Positions 35,264 through 44,496 of a stretch of DNA of 64,000 nt are shown piece by piece. This DNA comes from Planctomycetia bacterium (GTDB lineage Bacteria; Planctomycetota; Planctomycetia; Pirellulales; UBA1268): assembly GCA_021414115.1 (NCBI GenBank), contig JAIOPD010000071.1:88123-152122 (forward strand), read 5' to 3'. Both the position numbers and the translations under genes were made by a program. The notes under the pieces were generated by a model. It saw only the letters and a list, made by a program, of their open reading frames with translations, was not told where the DNA came from and made no database searches. Every line of letters begins with the position of its first letter. Positions within the stretch are counted from its first letter, which is position 1.

Positions 35264-36864
35264 AGTCGCCTGCGCCTGATCGGCTCACGATGCGATTATT
35301 TGACCCCGGCATGTCGATGCTGCATCGGGCCGGGCTGGGAGGGTTGGCATGTTCACTCAGGGCGATGGAGTCTCAGTTTCCCAAAGGGAAGTGTCCATGG
35401 CTCATAGAACCACATGCCGTGACATTGGACTTCGGTGATCCGAGTAAAGCCGGAAAATACCTACGACGACTTTTTGAGTGTTCGTTCACCGTAGGGAAGA
35501 AAGACGGGCTGATCCGCCTGCCGGGTCAATATGCCATTGAACCCAGCGTTGCTGTGTTGGCTGACCTGCAATCTGGACTTACCCTCACCTTCCTTCAGCA
35601 CGGCAAGGTTCGTCAGCTGGCGAAGGAGCCAACTGCGGTTAGCTACGCCCCCGAGGGAGACGACGCCCCGCTGATCGTTGAGTATCGCAAGTGTTCGGGT
35701 TTCAAGCATCAGGAGGGCTGGAAAGTCTTCGTGGAGCGGGACGGCACCCTGACCCGCAAACAGCTGCGGGTCGATGGTCCCATCAATCCTGGTGCCGTCG
35801 TGCGACACGTTGCCTTTACCAGCCACACAGCGGCCGAAGACCCCCCGGAGCGCATGCTGCCACTGTACTTCGCCCCAGTCGGGTGTTTGACATTGTCGGT
35901 CAACCGCGGGGTCGCCGCGTTGCTCGTGCCGGAGGTGGATGACCTGACGTCGTTTGTGGAAGACCGCCCGAGCCTTACGCCCACGACCGCCCGTGAATGC
36001 CAAATAGCCAACGCCGCTGATGCGGTGCTCCAGGCTCAGTTGCGAGTGCGCGGCAGGAAAACGGCGAAGGGATTGGACGTTCCGGGATGCTACGCCATGA
36101 CGTTTCAGCCGACGATATGGTCCACCCAACAGAAGTCGCGGGTCGCAACTGTTCACGTTCCCAGAGTGCCACCGGACGACCCAATGCTCGATCGGTTTCA
36201 ACGAGCATGGGACCGACTGCCGAACCGTGTGGTGACCCGTACCATCAAGGAACACAGCGGTAAGGGCAAATCGAAAAAAACAACCGAACGACAGCAATCA
36301 TTCCGCGCAGACAGCGTTGTTCGGCCGCTGGTCGCAGAGAATCTGGCGCTCGGTCGCCGGTGGTACGCAGGGTTCCATAGGTTGATGACAAAGGCTAATC
36401 CAGCCACAGACAAACCTTTTCGGGATTCCATCCAGTTTGAGCGCAAAGGGCTACATGACATGATCTCTGACAAGAAAATGTGGGACGAGGCCGGGGAGCA
36501 GTTCGTCGTCCAGGCAGTCCACGAAGCCATAGCCAGCCGGCTCGGCCAAATCCGGGCTGAGACGGATGGCGAAAGCTCCAAGCCGCTTTCCCAGGCGACA
36601 AAAAACCGTTGGCAGCGTTTCCGCGAGAAACTTCGCCTCGATCTGGCGGGGGCAAAAACCGAGGCCCATGTTCGGTTCGCGCTTGCCGATCTGTTTAGCC
36701 GCGGCAACGTCAACCGTGTACTTCGCGAACACTGGGCAACCGTGCTGCCGGTAGTCCGCAAAGATTGGCAGCTTGCCCGTGACCTCGGACTGCTTGCCTT
36801 GGCCAGTTATTCCGGTCGTGGCACGAATGATTCGGCCGACATCCCAAACAACCCCCAGGAGTGA
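35248..36864 (+). CDS. cas8: Cas8 large subunit, Cmx8/MYXAN type
   Basis: 538 aa from the ATG at 35248 (MAKVLKSPAPDRLTMRLFDPGMSMLHRAGLGGL); the track start at 35113 is inside cas3. The opening with HRAGLGGLACSLRAM resembles the Cmx8-type large subunits of Myxococcus dev-like loci. Residues about 300-400 contain WDRLPNRVVTRTIKEHSGKGKSKKTTERQQSF, a basic stretch that may bind nucleic acid. In type I systems the large subunit recognises the PAM. Position between cas3 and cas7 fits. Subtype name rests on gene order and this similarity. Confidence 0.8.
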   Translation: MAKVLKSPAPDRLTMRLFDPGMSMLHRAGLGGLACSLRAMESQFPKGKCPWLIEPHAVTLDFGDPSKAGKYLRRLFECSFTVGKKDGLIRLPGQYAIEPSVAVLADLQSGLTLTFLQHGKVRQLAKEPTAVSYAPEGDDAPLIVEYRKCSGFKHQEGWKVFVERDGTLTRKQLRVDGPINPGAVVRHVAFTSHTAAEDPPERMLPLYFAPVGCLTLSVNRGVAALLVPEVDDLTSFVEDRPSLTPTTARECQIANAADAVLQAQLRVRGRKTAKGLDVPGCYAMTFQPTIWSTQQKSRVATVHVPRVPPDDPMLDRFQRAWDRLPNRVVTRTIKEHSGKGKSKKTTERQQSFRADSVVRPLVAENLALGRRWYAGFHRLMTKANPATDKPFRDSIQFERKGLHDMISDKKMWDEAGEQFVVQAVHEAIASRLGQIRAETDGESSKPLSQATKNRWQRFREKLRLDLAGAKTEAHVRFALADLFSRGNVNRVLREHWATVLPVVRKDWQLARDLGLLALASYSGRGTNDSADIPNNPQE

Positions 36865-36870
36865 TCATCC

Positions 36871-37794
36871 ATGAGTCTGCATGTGTTCGCCAACGTCGTC
36901 ACCCCCTTCGGCACGGCCGCAAATAACCGTGCCGAGACTGAGGGAAACATCACAACCCTTCAGAAACTCATCTGGCAAGGAGATACGCACAGCACCGTCA
37001 GTGCTGAAGCCATTCGGTTTGCCCTGCGCCGCCGGCTCGCGGAGGCGGAGCCGACCAACCGTGTGTGGGATGAGGCGGCTCGTGCCAATGTGTGGGACGA
37101 TCACCAGTTCAAAGGGTGGGCGACAGAGAAGGGGAAAACGTTCATTGACGACGACCTGCTTGGCTACATGATCGCCGAAGCTGCGAAGGAGGAGGGCGGC
37201 AACGATGGGAAGGGCAAGGCGACCGTCCGGCGAGCAGTTCTCGAGGTTACGCGGGCCGTGTCGCTCACACCTTGGGCCGGCGATGTGACCTTCAACGCCG
37301 CTTCTCCGGGAGCTACGCCATCTGCTCAGAAGAAGGGCAGCAATCCTGTGCCCTACGGTACCGAGGTGCATGCAACCCGGTATCAGTACGGCATCGCGAT
37401 GACTCCGGAGCGATTGCATGAGAAAAGCCGAGCAGCCAAGGCTCTTCATGCGCTCTGCGGCCTACACACCGTCGCAGGCAACCACGGCAGGTTTCTTTTC
37501 GATTTCTCGCCGGAAGTGGTGGTCATACGAATCACCCAAGACCCGGCTCCGCGGCTCTTGTACTGCTTTGGAACGCACGACGATGGAAAGACGGTGCACG
37601 CGAAAACCCTGATCGATCGGCTTGTCTCGGAAGACATCAGGGCCGAGGAGCTGATTGTTGGGATGGCGGATACGGGATCGACACTAGCGGCTGATCTAAA
37701 AGAGAAGGGCGTGACCGTGCTGGGGGTGATGAAAGCCTGCGAAAGAGCGGTTGTGGAAATCAACAAGCACCTCGGAATCGGTCCCAAGGAGTGA
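36871..37794 (+). CDS. cas7: Cas7 backbone subunit (Cst2/DevR family)
   Basis: 307 aa. The N-terminus MSLHVFANVVTPFGTAANNRAETEGNITTLQKLIWQGDTHSTVSAEAIRFALRRRL is the typical Cst2/DevR start. Then FIDDDLLGYMIAEA, RRAVLEVTRAVSLTPWAGDVTFNAASP and GTEVHATRYQYGIAM follow. It forms the helical backbone of Cascade along the crRNA. The gap to cas8 is 6 bp and to cas5 4 bp. Confidence 0.92.
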   Translation: MSLHVFANVVTPFGTAANNRAETEGNITTLQKLIWQGDTHSTVSAEAIRFALRRRLAEAEPTNRVWDEAARANVWDDHQFKGWATEKGKTFIDDDLLGYMIAEAAKEEGGNDGKGKATVRRAVLEVTRAVSLTPWAGDVTFNAASPGATPSAQKKGSNPVPYGTEVHATRYQYGIAMTPERLHEKSRAAKALHALCGLHTVAGNHGRFLFDFSPEVVVIRITQDPAPRLLYCFGTHDDGKTVHAKTLIDRLVSEDIRAEELIVGMADTGSTLAADLKEKGVTVLGVMKACERAVVEINKHLGIGPKE

Positions 37795-37798
37795 CCCC

Positions 37799-38422
37799 AT
37801 GCTTGGTGTGTACGTGACGGTGCCTGTCGCTTGCTTCCGCAAAGGACTGGCCAGGGAATACCTGGAAACCGATCCACTTCCTCCACCAGCGACCTGCTAC
37901 GGATTCCTGCTATCGCTTGTTGGCGAGACCGACCGGAATAAGTACATCGACTGTCGGGTTGCGCCCGTGTTGTTGAGCAAGCCTCCGACAAGCACGGTTT
38001 TGCGGACTGTCTGGAGAGTGAAACAGACGCCGCTCGGCTCACCGGGGAATACCCGTCCTGACTACCAGCAATTGCTGACCAACGTTGAGTTGGCCATCTG
38101 GCTGGCGTCGTCAACGGACCTAGAGGACAGGGTGACAAATGCGTTGTCCAACCCGGGTTCCACTGTGCGGTTTGGCGGCTTGTCTCTGGGCGAGAGTACG
38201 CACATGGTTGATGAAGTGTCCCTGCTCGATCGAGTGCGGGCGCGTTTGCCCGCAACCGGGCATGCATTCCTCGAACGGGAAGACAAAAAAGGCCGTCTCA
38301 GTATGCCCGTGTGGGTCGACCACGTAGGATCGGCTGGCAGTCGATATGTGACTGGCGACTTAGAATTGGGGCCCCTCGTCGCGCCTGCTCTCGATCGCAT
38401 GCCGCGAATCTCGCCGGTCTGA
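37799..38422 (+). CDS. cas5: Cas5 (DevS/Cmx5 family)
   Basis: 207 aa from ATG 37799 (MLGVYVTVPVACFRKGLAREYLETDPLPPPATCYGFLLSLVGE). The PPATCYGFLLSLVGE helix is the Cas5 signature, followed by a beta-rich RAMP body. It binds the 5' handle of the crRNA. The track start at 37751 is inside cas7 and is rejected. It lies 10 bp before cas4-cas1. Confidence 0.9.
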   Translation: MLGVYVTVPVACFRKGLAREYLETDPLPPPATCYGFLLSLVGETDRNKYIDCRVAPVLLSKPPTSTVLRTVWRVKQTPLGSPGNTRPDYQQLLTNVELAIWLASSTDLEDRVTNALSNPGSTVRFGGLSLGESTHMVDEVSLLDRVRARLPATGHAFLEREDKKGRLSMPVWVDHVGSAGSRYVTGDLELGPLVAPALDRMPRISPV

Positions 38423-38432
38423 GACATGAACT

Positions 38433-40094
38433 ATGCCCCCGCCGCCTGCTGGCAACTCACACCAGCCGCCCGTACGAGTTATGGCGTTACACGCGCTGGC
38501 CTACTGCAGGCGGCTCTTCTACCTCGAAGAGGTGGAGGAAATCCGTGTTGCTGACAGCCGGGTCTTCGCCGGTCGTCACCTGCATACCGCTCTAGAAGCC
38601 AACGAAGAAGGGGAATCCGTCTCACTGGAACTGGCCTCCGATAGTCTGGGGCTTGTCGGCAAGACAGACTGCATTCGCCGTAGGGACGGGTCGTACTTGC
38701 CTTATGAGCACAAGCGCGGCAGGCCCGCGCGCGCAGCCGACAACAGCCCTCAGCCGTGGCCGTCAGACCGCCTGCAAATCATCGCGTATGCGGTATTACT
38801 GGAAGAGGCTTTCAACCAGCCAATCACTGAGGGCCGCATACGCTATCACGCGGCAAACGTAACCGCCCGAGTATCTATCGACACACAAGCTCGGTCTGAC
38901 CTTGAGAATGCCATAGCGGATGCCCAGCAGCTTCGCGAGACGGTGGACCGGCCGCCGATAACCGACAACCCTCGTCTATGCGAGAAATGTTCGCTCGCTC
39001 CGGTCTGCCTGCCTGAGGAAGTGCGGCATGATCGGGAGCCTGAGCGTGATCCATTACGCCTGTTCCCGCCTGATCGAGACGGTACGACCCTCCATGTCGT
39101 CGGACATGGCACGAACGTCGGTGTCTCAGCCGATGCGATTGTGCTAAAGAAACAAGATGGTTCGAAGACCAAACTTCCCGCCCGAGGAGTAGAGTCGGTT
39201 TTGCTCCACGGGTTCAATCAGATCAGCACGCAGGCAATCCGTAAGTGCGTCGAGCACGGCATCGGCGTTCACTGGTTGAGTGCGAGTGGTTATCACACTG
39301 CGAGTTTGGTGCCAACCGCTGGGCAGGTGCAGCGACGGATTCGACAGTACCAGGCACTCACTGCCGAAGAGACCTGCCTTCGACTCTCCCGGAAGTTGGC
39401 GGCCGCCAAGGTCGAAGGTCAGTACCGTTACTTGATGCGGGCCAGCCGCGGTGACGACGAAACCAGATCGACGATTCAACGGTCGCTGAACGGCATACAG
39501 CCTTTGCTGGCCGATGTCCACAACTGCCCGTCCCGTGACACGCTCCGCGGTTTGGAGGGGTCGGCTGCCGCACATTATTTCACTGCGATCCGCCAGTTGC
39601 TCGGCAGACAAGTCCATGCCGATCTTCGAGCTACCGACCGTTCGCGCCGCCCGCCAAGGGATCGATTCAACGCCCTGCTGAGCTACGGATACGGCCTTCT
39701 GCACACAGCTGTGATGCGCGCTGTACTCGCGTCTGGGTTGGAGCCGGCCATTGGATTCTTCCACACCCCCCGGAGCGCCGCCTACCCGCTCGTACTTGAC
39801 GTGATGGAGCTCTTCCGAGTCTCACTATGGGACATGCCGCTGGTGGGGTCGCTAAACCGCGGGCAGTGGGACCCAGACGCCGACTTCGTTGTCACCGCTG
39901 CCAAGACATGGCTGAGTGAGGTGGGACGGACGAAGGCTATCGGGCTTTTCGAGGACCGGCTTCAGGAGACCTGGAAGCACCCGGTGTTGAACTACTCGCT
40001 CAGCTACGCACGCAGCATAGAACTGGAGGCAAGGCTGCTGGAGAAAGAATGGACGGGCGAGCCGGGACTGTTTGCCCGAAGCCGCCTCAGATGA
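38433..40094 (+). CDS. cas4-cas1: Cas4-Cas1 fusion, adaptation nuclease/integrase
   Basis: 553 aa. Residues 1-205 are Cas4: ALAYCRRLFYLE with the first cluster cysteine, RecB-type LVGKTDCIRRR and LPYEHKRG, and the C-terminal CEKCSLAPVC cluster. Residues about 215-553 are Cas1: TLHVVGHGTNVGVSADAIVLK, GLEGSAAAHYF with the catalytic Glu, and GFFHTPRSAAYPLVLDVMELFR with the catalytic His and acidic pair. Fusions like this occur in MYXAN and I-G systems; Cas4 selects and trims PAM-bearing prespacers for Cas1-Cas2. Confidence 0.95.
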   Translation: MPPPPAGNSHQPPVRVMALHALAYCRRLFYLEEVEEIRVADSRVFAGRHLHTALEANEEGESVSLELASDSLGLVGKTDCIRRRDGSYLPYEHKRGRPARAADNSPQPWPSDRLQIIAYAVLLEEAFNQPITEGRIRYHAANVTARVSIDTQARSDLENAIADAQQLRETVDRPPITDNPRLCEKCSLAPVCLPEEVRHDREPERDPLRLFPPDRDGTTLHVVGHGTNVGVSADAIVLKKQDGSKTKLPARGVESVLLHGFNQISTQAIRKCVEHGIGVHWLSASGYHTASLVPTAGQVQRRIRQYQALTAEETCLRLSRKLAAAKVEGQYRYLMRASRGDDETRSTIQRSLNGIQPLLADVHNCPSRDTLRGLEGSAAAHYFTAIRQLLGRQVHADLRATDRSRRPPRDRFNALLSYGYGLLHTAVMRAVLASGLEPAIGFFHTPRSAAYPLVLDVMELFRVSLWDMPLVGSLNRGQWDPDADFVVTAAKTWLSEVGRTKAIGLFEDRLQETWKHPVLNYSLSYARSIELEARLLEKEWTGEPGLFARSRLR

Positions 40095-40113
40095 ATCAAC
40101 CAGAGGGGTGCTC

Positions 40114-40413
40114 ATGCCCGACGCCAAATGGTGGCTCGTATGCTATGACGTGCGTGACGACAAGCGATTGCGAAAGTGCGCACAACATATGGAGGGATAC
40201 GGCAACCGACTTCAGTACTCGGTGTTCCGCTGTTGGCTGACACCGCTTCAAGTGGAGCGGTTGCGATGGGAACTTACGAAGAAGCTGGCCGTTGAAGACG
40301 AGGTGCTCTTCATTCCGTTGTGCGACCGATGCGTGAGCGGTGTAGCAGGAATTTTCGCCCGTGATCGCCCAACTGAGTGGGCCGAACAGCCGCCCCGCCA
40401 TACAGTTGTATGA
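40114..40413 (+). CDS. cas2: Cas2 adaptation subunit
   Basis: 99 aa from ATG 40114 (MPDAKWWLVCYDVRDDKRLRKCAQHMEGYGNRLQYSVFRCWL). The first strand VCYDVRDD with its acidic residue, the QYSVF strand and the VEDEVLFIPLCDRC end are standard Cas2. The track start at 40072 overlaps cas1 and is not preferred, since GAGGGG precedes 40114. It forms the Cas1-Cas2 integration complex. Confidence 0.93.
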   Translation: MPDAKWWLVCYDVRDDKRLRKCAQHMEGYGNRLQYSVFRCWLTPLQVERLRWELTKKLAVEDEVLFIPLCDRCVSGVAGIFARDRPTEWAEQPPRHTVV

Positions 40414-40655
40414 AACAATCATGCACCTCTCGCTGTTCGACCGACTAACTCCGGAAAAGCAACGCAACCCCTTCCACAGCAAGGGGGGTCGCCATGTGCC
40501 GATCCTCTCAGACGCATGAACGGCGGGAATCCGCGGGCTGGTCGTTGGAAAAGGTTGTGGCCGGGGCGGAGTCGGCCATCGTTCCGTGCCCATTAACAGA
40601 TGCTTGAAAGTAGTCGATTTTCTGCCCACGAAAGCAAGGACTTTAGAGGTGGGCT
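40414..40655 (+). promoter_or_regulatory. Probable CRISPR leader
   Basis: 242 bp between cas2 and the first repeat. No gene is evident. A hairpin ACCCCTT / AAGGGGG (40467-40488) may end the cas transcript. The last about 60 bp are less GC-rich (CCATTAACAGATGCTTGAAAG...). Repeat hairpin geometry supports transcription from this side. Confidence 0.5.
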
Positions 40656-42666
40656 ATGAATCGATCAGTGACGCCCCCGGGCGTTGAGCACACAACTATG
40701 GCCGGGGCCGCAACCAGGCGTACGACATGAATCGATCAGTGACGCCCCCGGGCGTTGAGCACGACGGCATCACGCTCACCGACGCGGAGCGGGAGGCATG
40801 AATCGATCAGTGACGCCCCCGGGCGTTGAGCACATCGGTGTCTTGTAGGGCTGGTATTTCGGCTTCCAGATGAATCGATCAGTGACGCCCCCGGGCGTTG
40901 AGCACCCGAGTCGCTTGGCAAGCCTGTAGCCAGTGACCTATGAATCGATCAGTGACGCCCCCGGGCGTTGAGCACGCGTCAGCGTGGACGACCGCCGCGG
41001 TCGGCATCCAATGAATCGATCAGTGACGCCCCCGGGCGTTGAGCACGTCAGGGCCATCGGCTGCACGCTTTCAGCTCCAGATGAATCGATCAGTGACGCC
41101 CCCGGGCGTTGAGCACTTCAACGATTCAACGCACCACCCCGATCGCGGCATATGAATCGATCAGTGACGCCCCCGGGCGTTGAGCACAACGGCGTGCCGA
41201 ACTTGGCCGCGAACGTGGTCACATGAATCGATCAGTGACGCCCCCGGGCGTTGAGCACAAACGCCCCGGCTGGCGATCCTCCGGCGGTTGCCCGATGAAT
41301 CGATCAGTGACGCCCCCGGGCGTTGAGCACTCGCTTGACCTATGTCAACTTGCCGAGATCGGCTGATGAATCGATCAGTGACGCCCCCGGGCGTTGAGCA
41401 CTTGAGCACGCCCCAGCGGGCAACGTCGGCCCCTGTATGAATCGATCAGTGACGCCCCCGGGCGTTGAGCACTCGCGGACTGTGATCCCCTCGCGCTGGA
41501 GCAGGGTATGAATCGATCAGTGACGCCCCCGGGCGTTGAGCACTGTGGGAGCGAGCCGGCGGAACTACTAGCGTTCCGGATGAATCGATCAGTGACGCCC
41601 CCGGGCGTTGAGCACATCGGGCCGGCGAAGGTCGAGGCGCCACGGGTCTCATGAATCGATCAGTGACGCCCCCGGGCGTTGAGCACATGAAATCCCGCGT
41701 CTCCGTCCGCACCGCCTGGCCGATGAATCGATCAGTGACGCCCCCGGGCGTTGAGCACTCGCCGTTGAGCAGAAGGGCCGATAGCTTCGCGTCATGAATC
41801 GATCAGTGACGCCCCCGGGCGTTGAGCACCTGCGGCCTCCTCGGCGGTCCGTTCGTCGGGACGGATGAATCGATCAGTGACGCCCCCGGGCGTTGAGCAC
41901 AGCCAACCACCGCTGACTGACGCCTACCTCACGCCCCCGGGCGTTGAGCACACGCAAAATCCACGCGGCTACCCACTGGCTGACGAATGAATCGATCAGT
42001 GACGCCCCCGGGCGTTGAGCACGCGATCCTGTGGCGATGGCTGACGGCAATCCTCACCATGAATCGATCAGTGACGCCCCCGGGCGTTGAGCACATCTGC
42101 GCCCAGTCGGCGACCGTGAGGGGCTCGCGATGAATCGATCAGTGACGCCCCCGGGCGTTGAGCACTGGTTCAAGGCCAAGGGCGGCGACACTGAGGCCCG
42201 ATGAATCGATCAGTGACGCCCCCGGGCGTTGAGCACACCGGACGATTGAGCTTTGCCGCTACACGATCCGCATGAATCGATCAGTGACGCCCCCGGGCGT
42301 TGAGCACACGGTTCGGCCGCACGTCCTCGTCGTGTGCCCGCAGGATGAATCGATCAGTGACGCCCCCGGGCGTTGAGCACTCAAGAACGACGGCGACGGT
42401 CTGCGGAGCGTCTCGCATGAATCGATCAGTGACGCCCCCGGGCGTTGAGCACAGCAGCGAGCAATTCGGCGCGACGCCGTCCGAGATATGAATCGATCAG
42501 TGACGCCCCCGGGCGTTGAGCACCCGGGCCTGATTCGGGCACACAACCTGCCCGAGCGAATGAATCGATCAGTGACGCCCCCGGGCGTTGAGCACAGATA
42601 CCACGCCGTGCCGTCACGCGCGATGGCACAATGAATCGATCAGTGACGCCCCCGGGCGTTGAGCAC
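40656..42666 (+). CRISPR. CRISPR array, 28 full repeats plus 1 truncated, 28 spacers
   Basis: The 36-bp repeat begins ATGAATCGATCAGTGACG and ends GGGCGTTGAGCAC. I located full copies starting at 40656, 40727, 40798, 40870, 40940, 41011, 41081, 41152, 41223, 41295, 41366, 41437, 41508, 41580, 41651, 41723, 41794, 41865, 41987, 42059, 42130, 42201, 42272, 42345, 42417, 42488, 42560 and 42631, with no sequence variants seen. Spacers are 34-37 bp. A partial repeat (only the last 21 bp) is at 41931-41951 after a 30-bp spacer remnant. The repeat contains a stem ACGCC/GGCGT placed about 7 nt from its 3' end, which fits plus-strand transcription and a TTGAGCAC-type 5' handle. Confidence 0.99.
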
Positions 42667-42898
42667 CCGCCTGCGGTGAAGCACACCTCCAAGCTGATCA
42701 CGTCATATCCACGGTTCTTCTAAAGCTGTCTCGCCACCTAAATCCCCGCCCTTCAACGACCATCTTCAGTGAATGGAAAAATAGCCACCAGCAGGTCGAG
42801 CGCACTCTCCGTCTTTAGCCGCTGAGTTCTTCAGCCGCCCAAAGTCTTTTCCTCGACTGTGGTCCTCGCATGCAACTAGGGGACCTACCCACATACGG

Positions 42899-43236
42899 AT
42901 GCACGTCACAGTGATTCCGATTTTCTAGTCCCGCTACCCCCCGAGTTCTGAGCCTCCTGAGCATATCTACCGCTACACGATCGGCTCGAGGCTCTGTCAG
43001 ATGTTCAACTCCAACGCCATCAAGCGCACGGCCGCCAAGATTACGCCACATGACAAGCTGGTCGCGTGTTTCAGCACATCGGGCCAGTGGGATCCGACCG
43101 CAACGAAAGTCCCAGTACCGGACATGCAGGGCCAGATCGAGACGGCCAAGGCCCAAGGCGGTGTCGTCCGAATCGCAGTCCCGGGAATGTGCGCACCGTA
43201 TGTGTTTCCGCACCTGCCCATGATCGCCGGCACGAG
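42899..43236 (+). pseudogene. Decayed copy of the ART-like gene
   Basis: Reading from ATG 42899 gives MHVTVIPIF, an in-frame TAG at codon 10, then SRYPPSSEPPEHIYRYTIGSRLCQM..., KITPHDKLVACFSTSGQWDPTATKVPVP and AKAQGGVVRIAVPGMCAPYVF up to IAGTSP. This matches the intact gene at 43941 codon for codon, with high nucleotide identity in the middle. The nonsense codon and loss of the last about 55 codons make it non-functional. It ends about 50 bp before the macro-domain gene. Confidence 0.75.
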
Positions 43237-43285
43237 CCCACGATCTGGCTGGCGGTGCACTATTCGGGAAATGAATGAGACGGGG

Positions 43286-43804
43286 CTACGCCACCCCCAC
43301 CGCCTGATAGGCTCCCAGCACCTCGTCGCTGAAACACGTGAACACGACCTGCGTGACTCTAGTCTCACCGGCGAGATGTTCTCGGACTGTTTTCACGGCA
43401 ATATCCGTGGCGACTTGCAGCGGGAACCCGAATATCCCGGTGCTAATCGCTGGGAACGCGATACTCCGGCAGTCGTGCTCGTCGGCAAGCTTCAGAGCTG
43501 AGCGATACGCAGAGGCCAGTAGGTCTTCTTCGCCTTGACCTCCGCCGTGCCAGACGGGGCCTACGGCGTGAATGATGAATCTGGCCGGCAGGAGAAACCC
43601 GGGCCTAATCCGGGCTTCGTCGGTTGTGCACGGGGCGAGTTTCCGACAGGCGTCTTGAAGCCCCGGCCCAGCTGCTCGAAAGATCGCCCCGCAGACGCCA
43701 CCGCCTTGGGCCAGATGCTCATTGGCCGCGTTGACGATGGCGTCTACGTCGAGCGTCGTGATGTCCGCGATGAGCGCCGTGAGTTGTGGTTCGCTCCAAA
43801 CCAT
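43286..43804 (-). CDS. Macro-domain ADP-ribose-processing protein (MacroD type)
   Basis: 172 aa. Signature phrases: LIADITTLDVDAIVNAANEHLAQGGGVCGAIFRAAGPGLQDAC (Asn and Gly-rich ADP-ribose pocket), PARFIIHAVGPVWHGGGQGEEDLLASAYRSAL and SIAFPAISTGIFGFPLQVATDIAVKTVREH. MacroD-type proteins hydrolyse mono-ADP-ribose from targets or O-acetyl-ADP-ribose. It sits between the decayed and intact copies of an ART-like gene and is transcribed against them. This suggests, but does not prove, a paired ADP-ribosylation function. Confidence 0.93.
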   Translation of the reverse strand: MVWSEPQLTALIADITTLDVDAIVNAANEHLAQGGGVCGAIFRAAGPGLQDACRKLAPCTTDEARIRPGFLLPARFIIHAVGPVWHGGGQGEEDLLASAYRSALKLADEHDCRSIAFPAISTGIFGFPLQVATDIAVKTVREHLAGETRVTQVVFTCFSDEVLGAYQAVGVA

Positions 43805-43940
43805 CTCCCGTGCGTCCTTGCTGATATCTACAAAAAGCCGATTTGGCGGGCATATTCCCTGAAGGACGTTCTGCCATCAGGGCTTTGGGGCGGCGTTCTT
43901 CGTCAGGATATCAAAGCCTCCCCTGCACTCGGCTGTCACA

Positions 43941-44465
43941 ATGCAAATCCACGTCACGCTGATTCCCATCTCCAGCACCGACCAGCCCCCTCCCAGCCCC
44001 GATCCGCCCGAGTACGTCTACCACTACACGACGGGCTTGAAACTCAGGCAGATCATCAACTCGGGACACATCCGGCCCACGACTGCCCAAATCGAGCCCC
44101 ACGAGAAACCCGTCGCGTGGTTCAGCACATCTAGCCAGTGGGAGCCGACCGCCACGAAAGTCCCAGTACCGGGCATGCAGGGCCAGATCGAGACGGCCAA
44201 GGCCCAAGGCGGTCTCGTCAGGATCACGGTCCCTGGTACCTGTGCCCCGTACGTCTTTCCGCAACTTCCGCTGATCGCCGGCACGAGCCCAACTGCTTGT
44301 ATTGGCTTGCTTCTGGCCGGCCTCGAACTCGGCAGCGAACCGGACACGTGGAGATTCACGCCCACGCCGGTCCCGACTGCCTTGTTTCACGACGTCGAGT
44401 TCTACGACTTCGCCAGCGACAGGTGGATGGCCATTGATCTGGCCGAACTCTCCTGCCGCAACTGA
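43941..44465 (+). CDS. Possible ADP-ribosyltransferase-fold protein
   Basis: 174 aa. A short N-terminal strand (MQIHVTLIPI) precedes YVYHYTTGLKLRQIINSGHIRPTTAQ, which resembles the first ART-fold block of DarT- and KptA-like proteins (aromatic-His, then helix with sGxI). VAWFSTSSQWEPTATK and GGLVRITVP follow. I recall this VWFS-WEPTA pattern from hypothetical proteins only. The ART assignment is therefore inference from pattern and from the macro-domain neighbour. Catalytic residues cannot be fixed from sequence alone. 136 bp downstream of the macro gene start, divergent. Confidence 0.5.
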   Translation: MQIHVTLIPISSTDQPPPSPDPPEYVYHYTTGLKLRQIINSGHIRPTTAQIEPHEKPVAWFSTSSQWEPTATKVPVPGMQGQIETAKAQGGLVRITVPGTCAPYVFPQLPLIAGTSPTACIGLLLAGLELGSEPDTWRFTPTPVPTALFHDVEFYDFASDRWMAIDLAELSCRN

Positions 44466-44496
44466 TTCCCAACTCCCTCTCTCAAAAGGAGCCCCC

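Noticed and set aside
32385-40413. Type I-G assignment of the cas locus because of the Cas4-Cas1 fusion
   Set aside because: I-G has Csb1/Csb2/Csb3 effectors; here separate Cas6, Cst2/DevR Cas7 and DevS-like Cas5 point to MYXAN.
40736-42701. ORFs with CSTPGGVTDRF or MNRSVTPPGVEH repeats
   Set aside because: Translations of the CRISPR repeat, not proteins.
43001-43501. 166-aa plus ORF
   Set aside because: Internal part of the ART-like pseudogene plus antisense of the macro gene.
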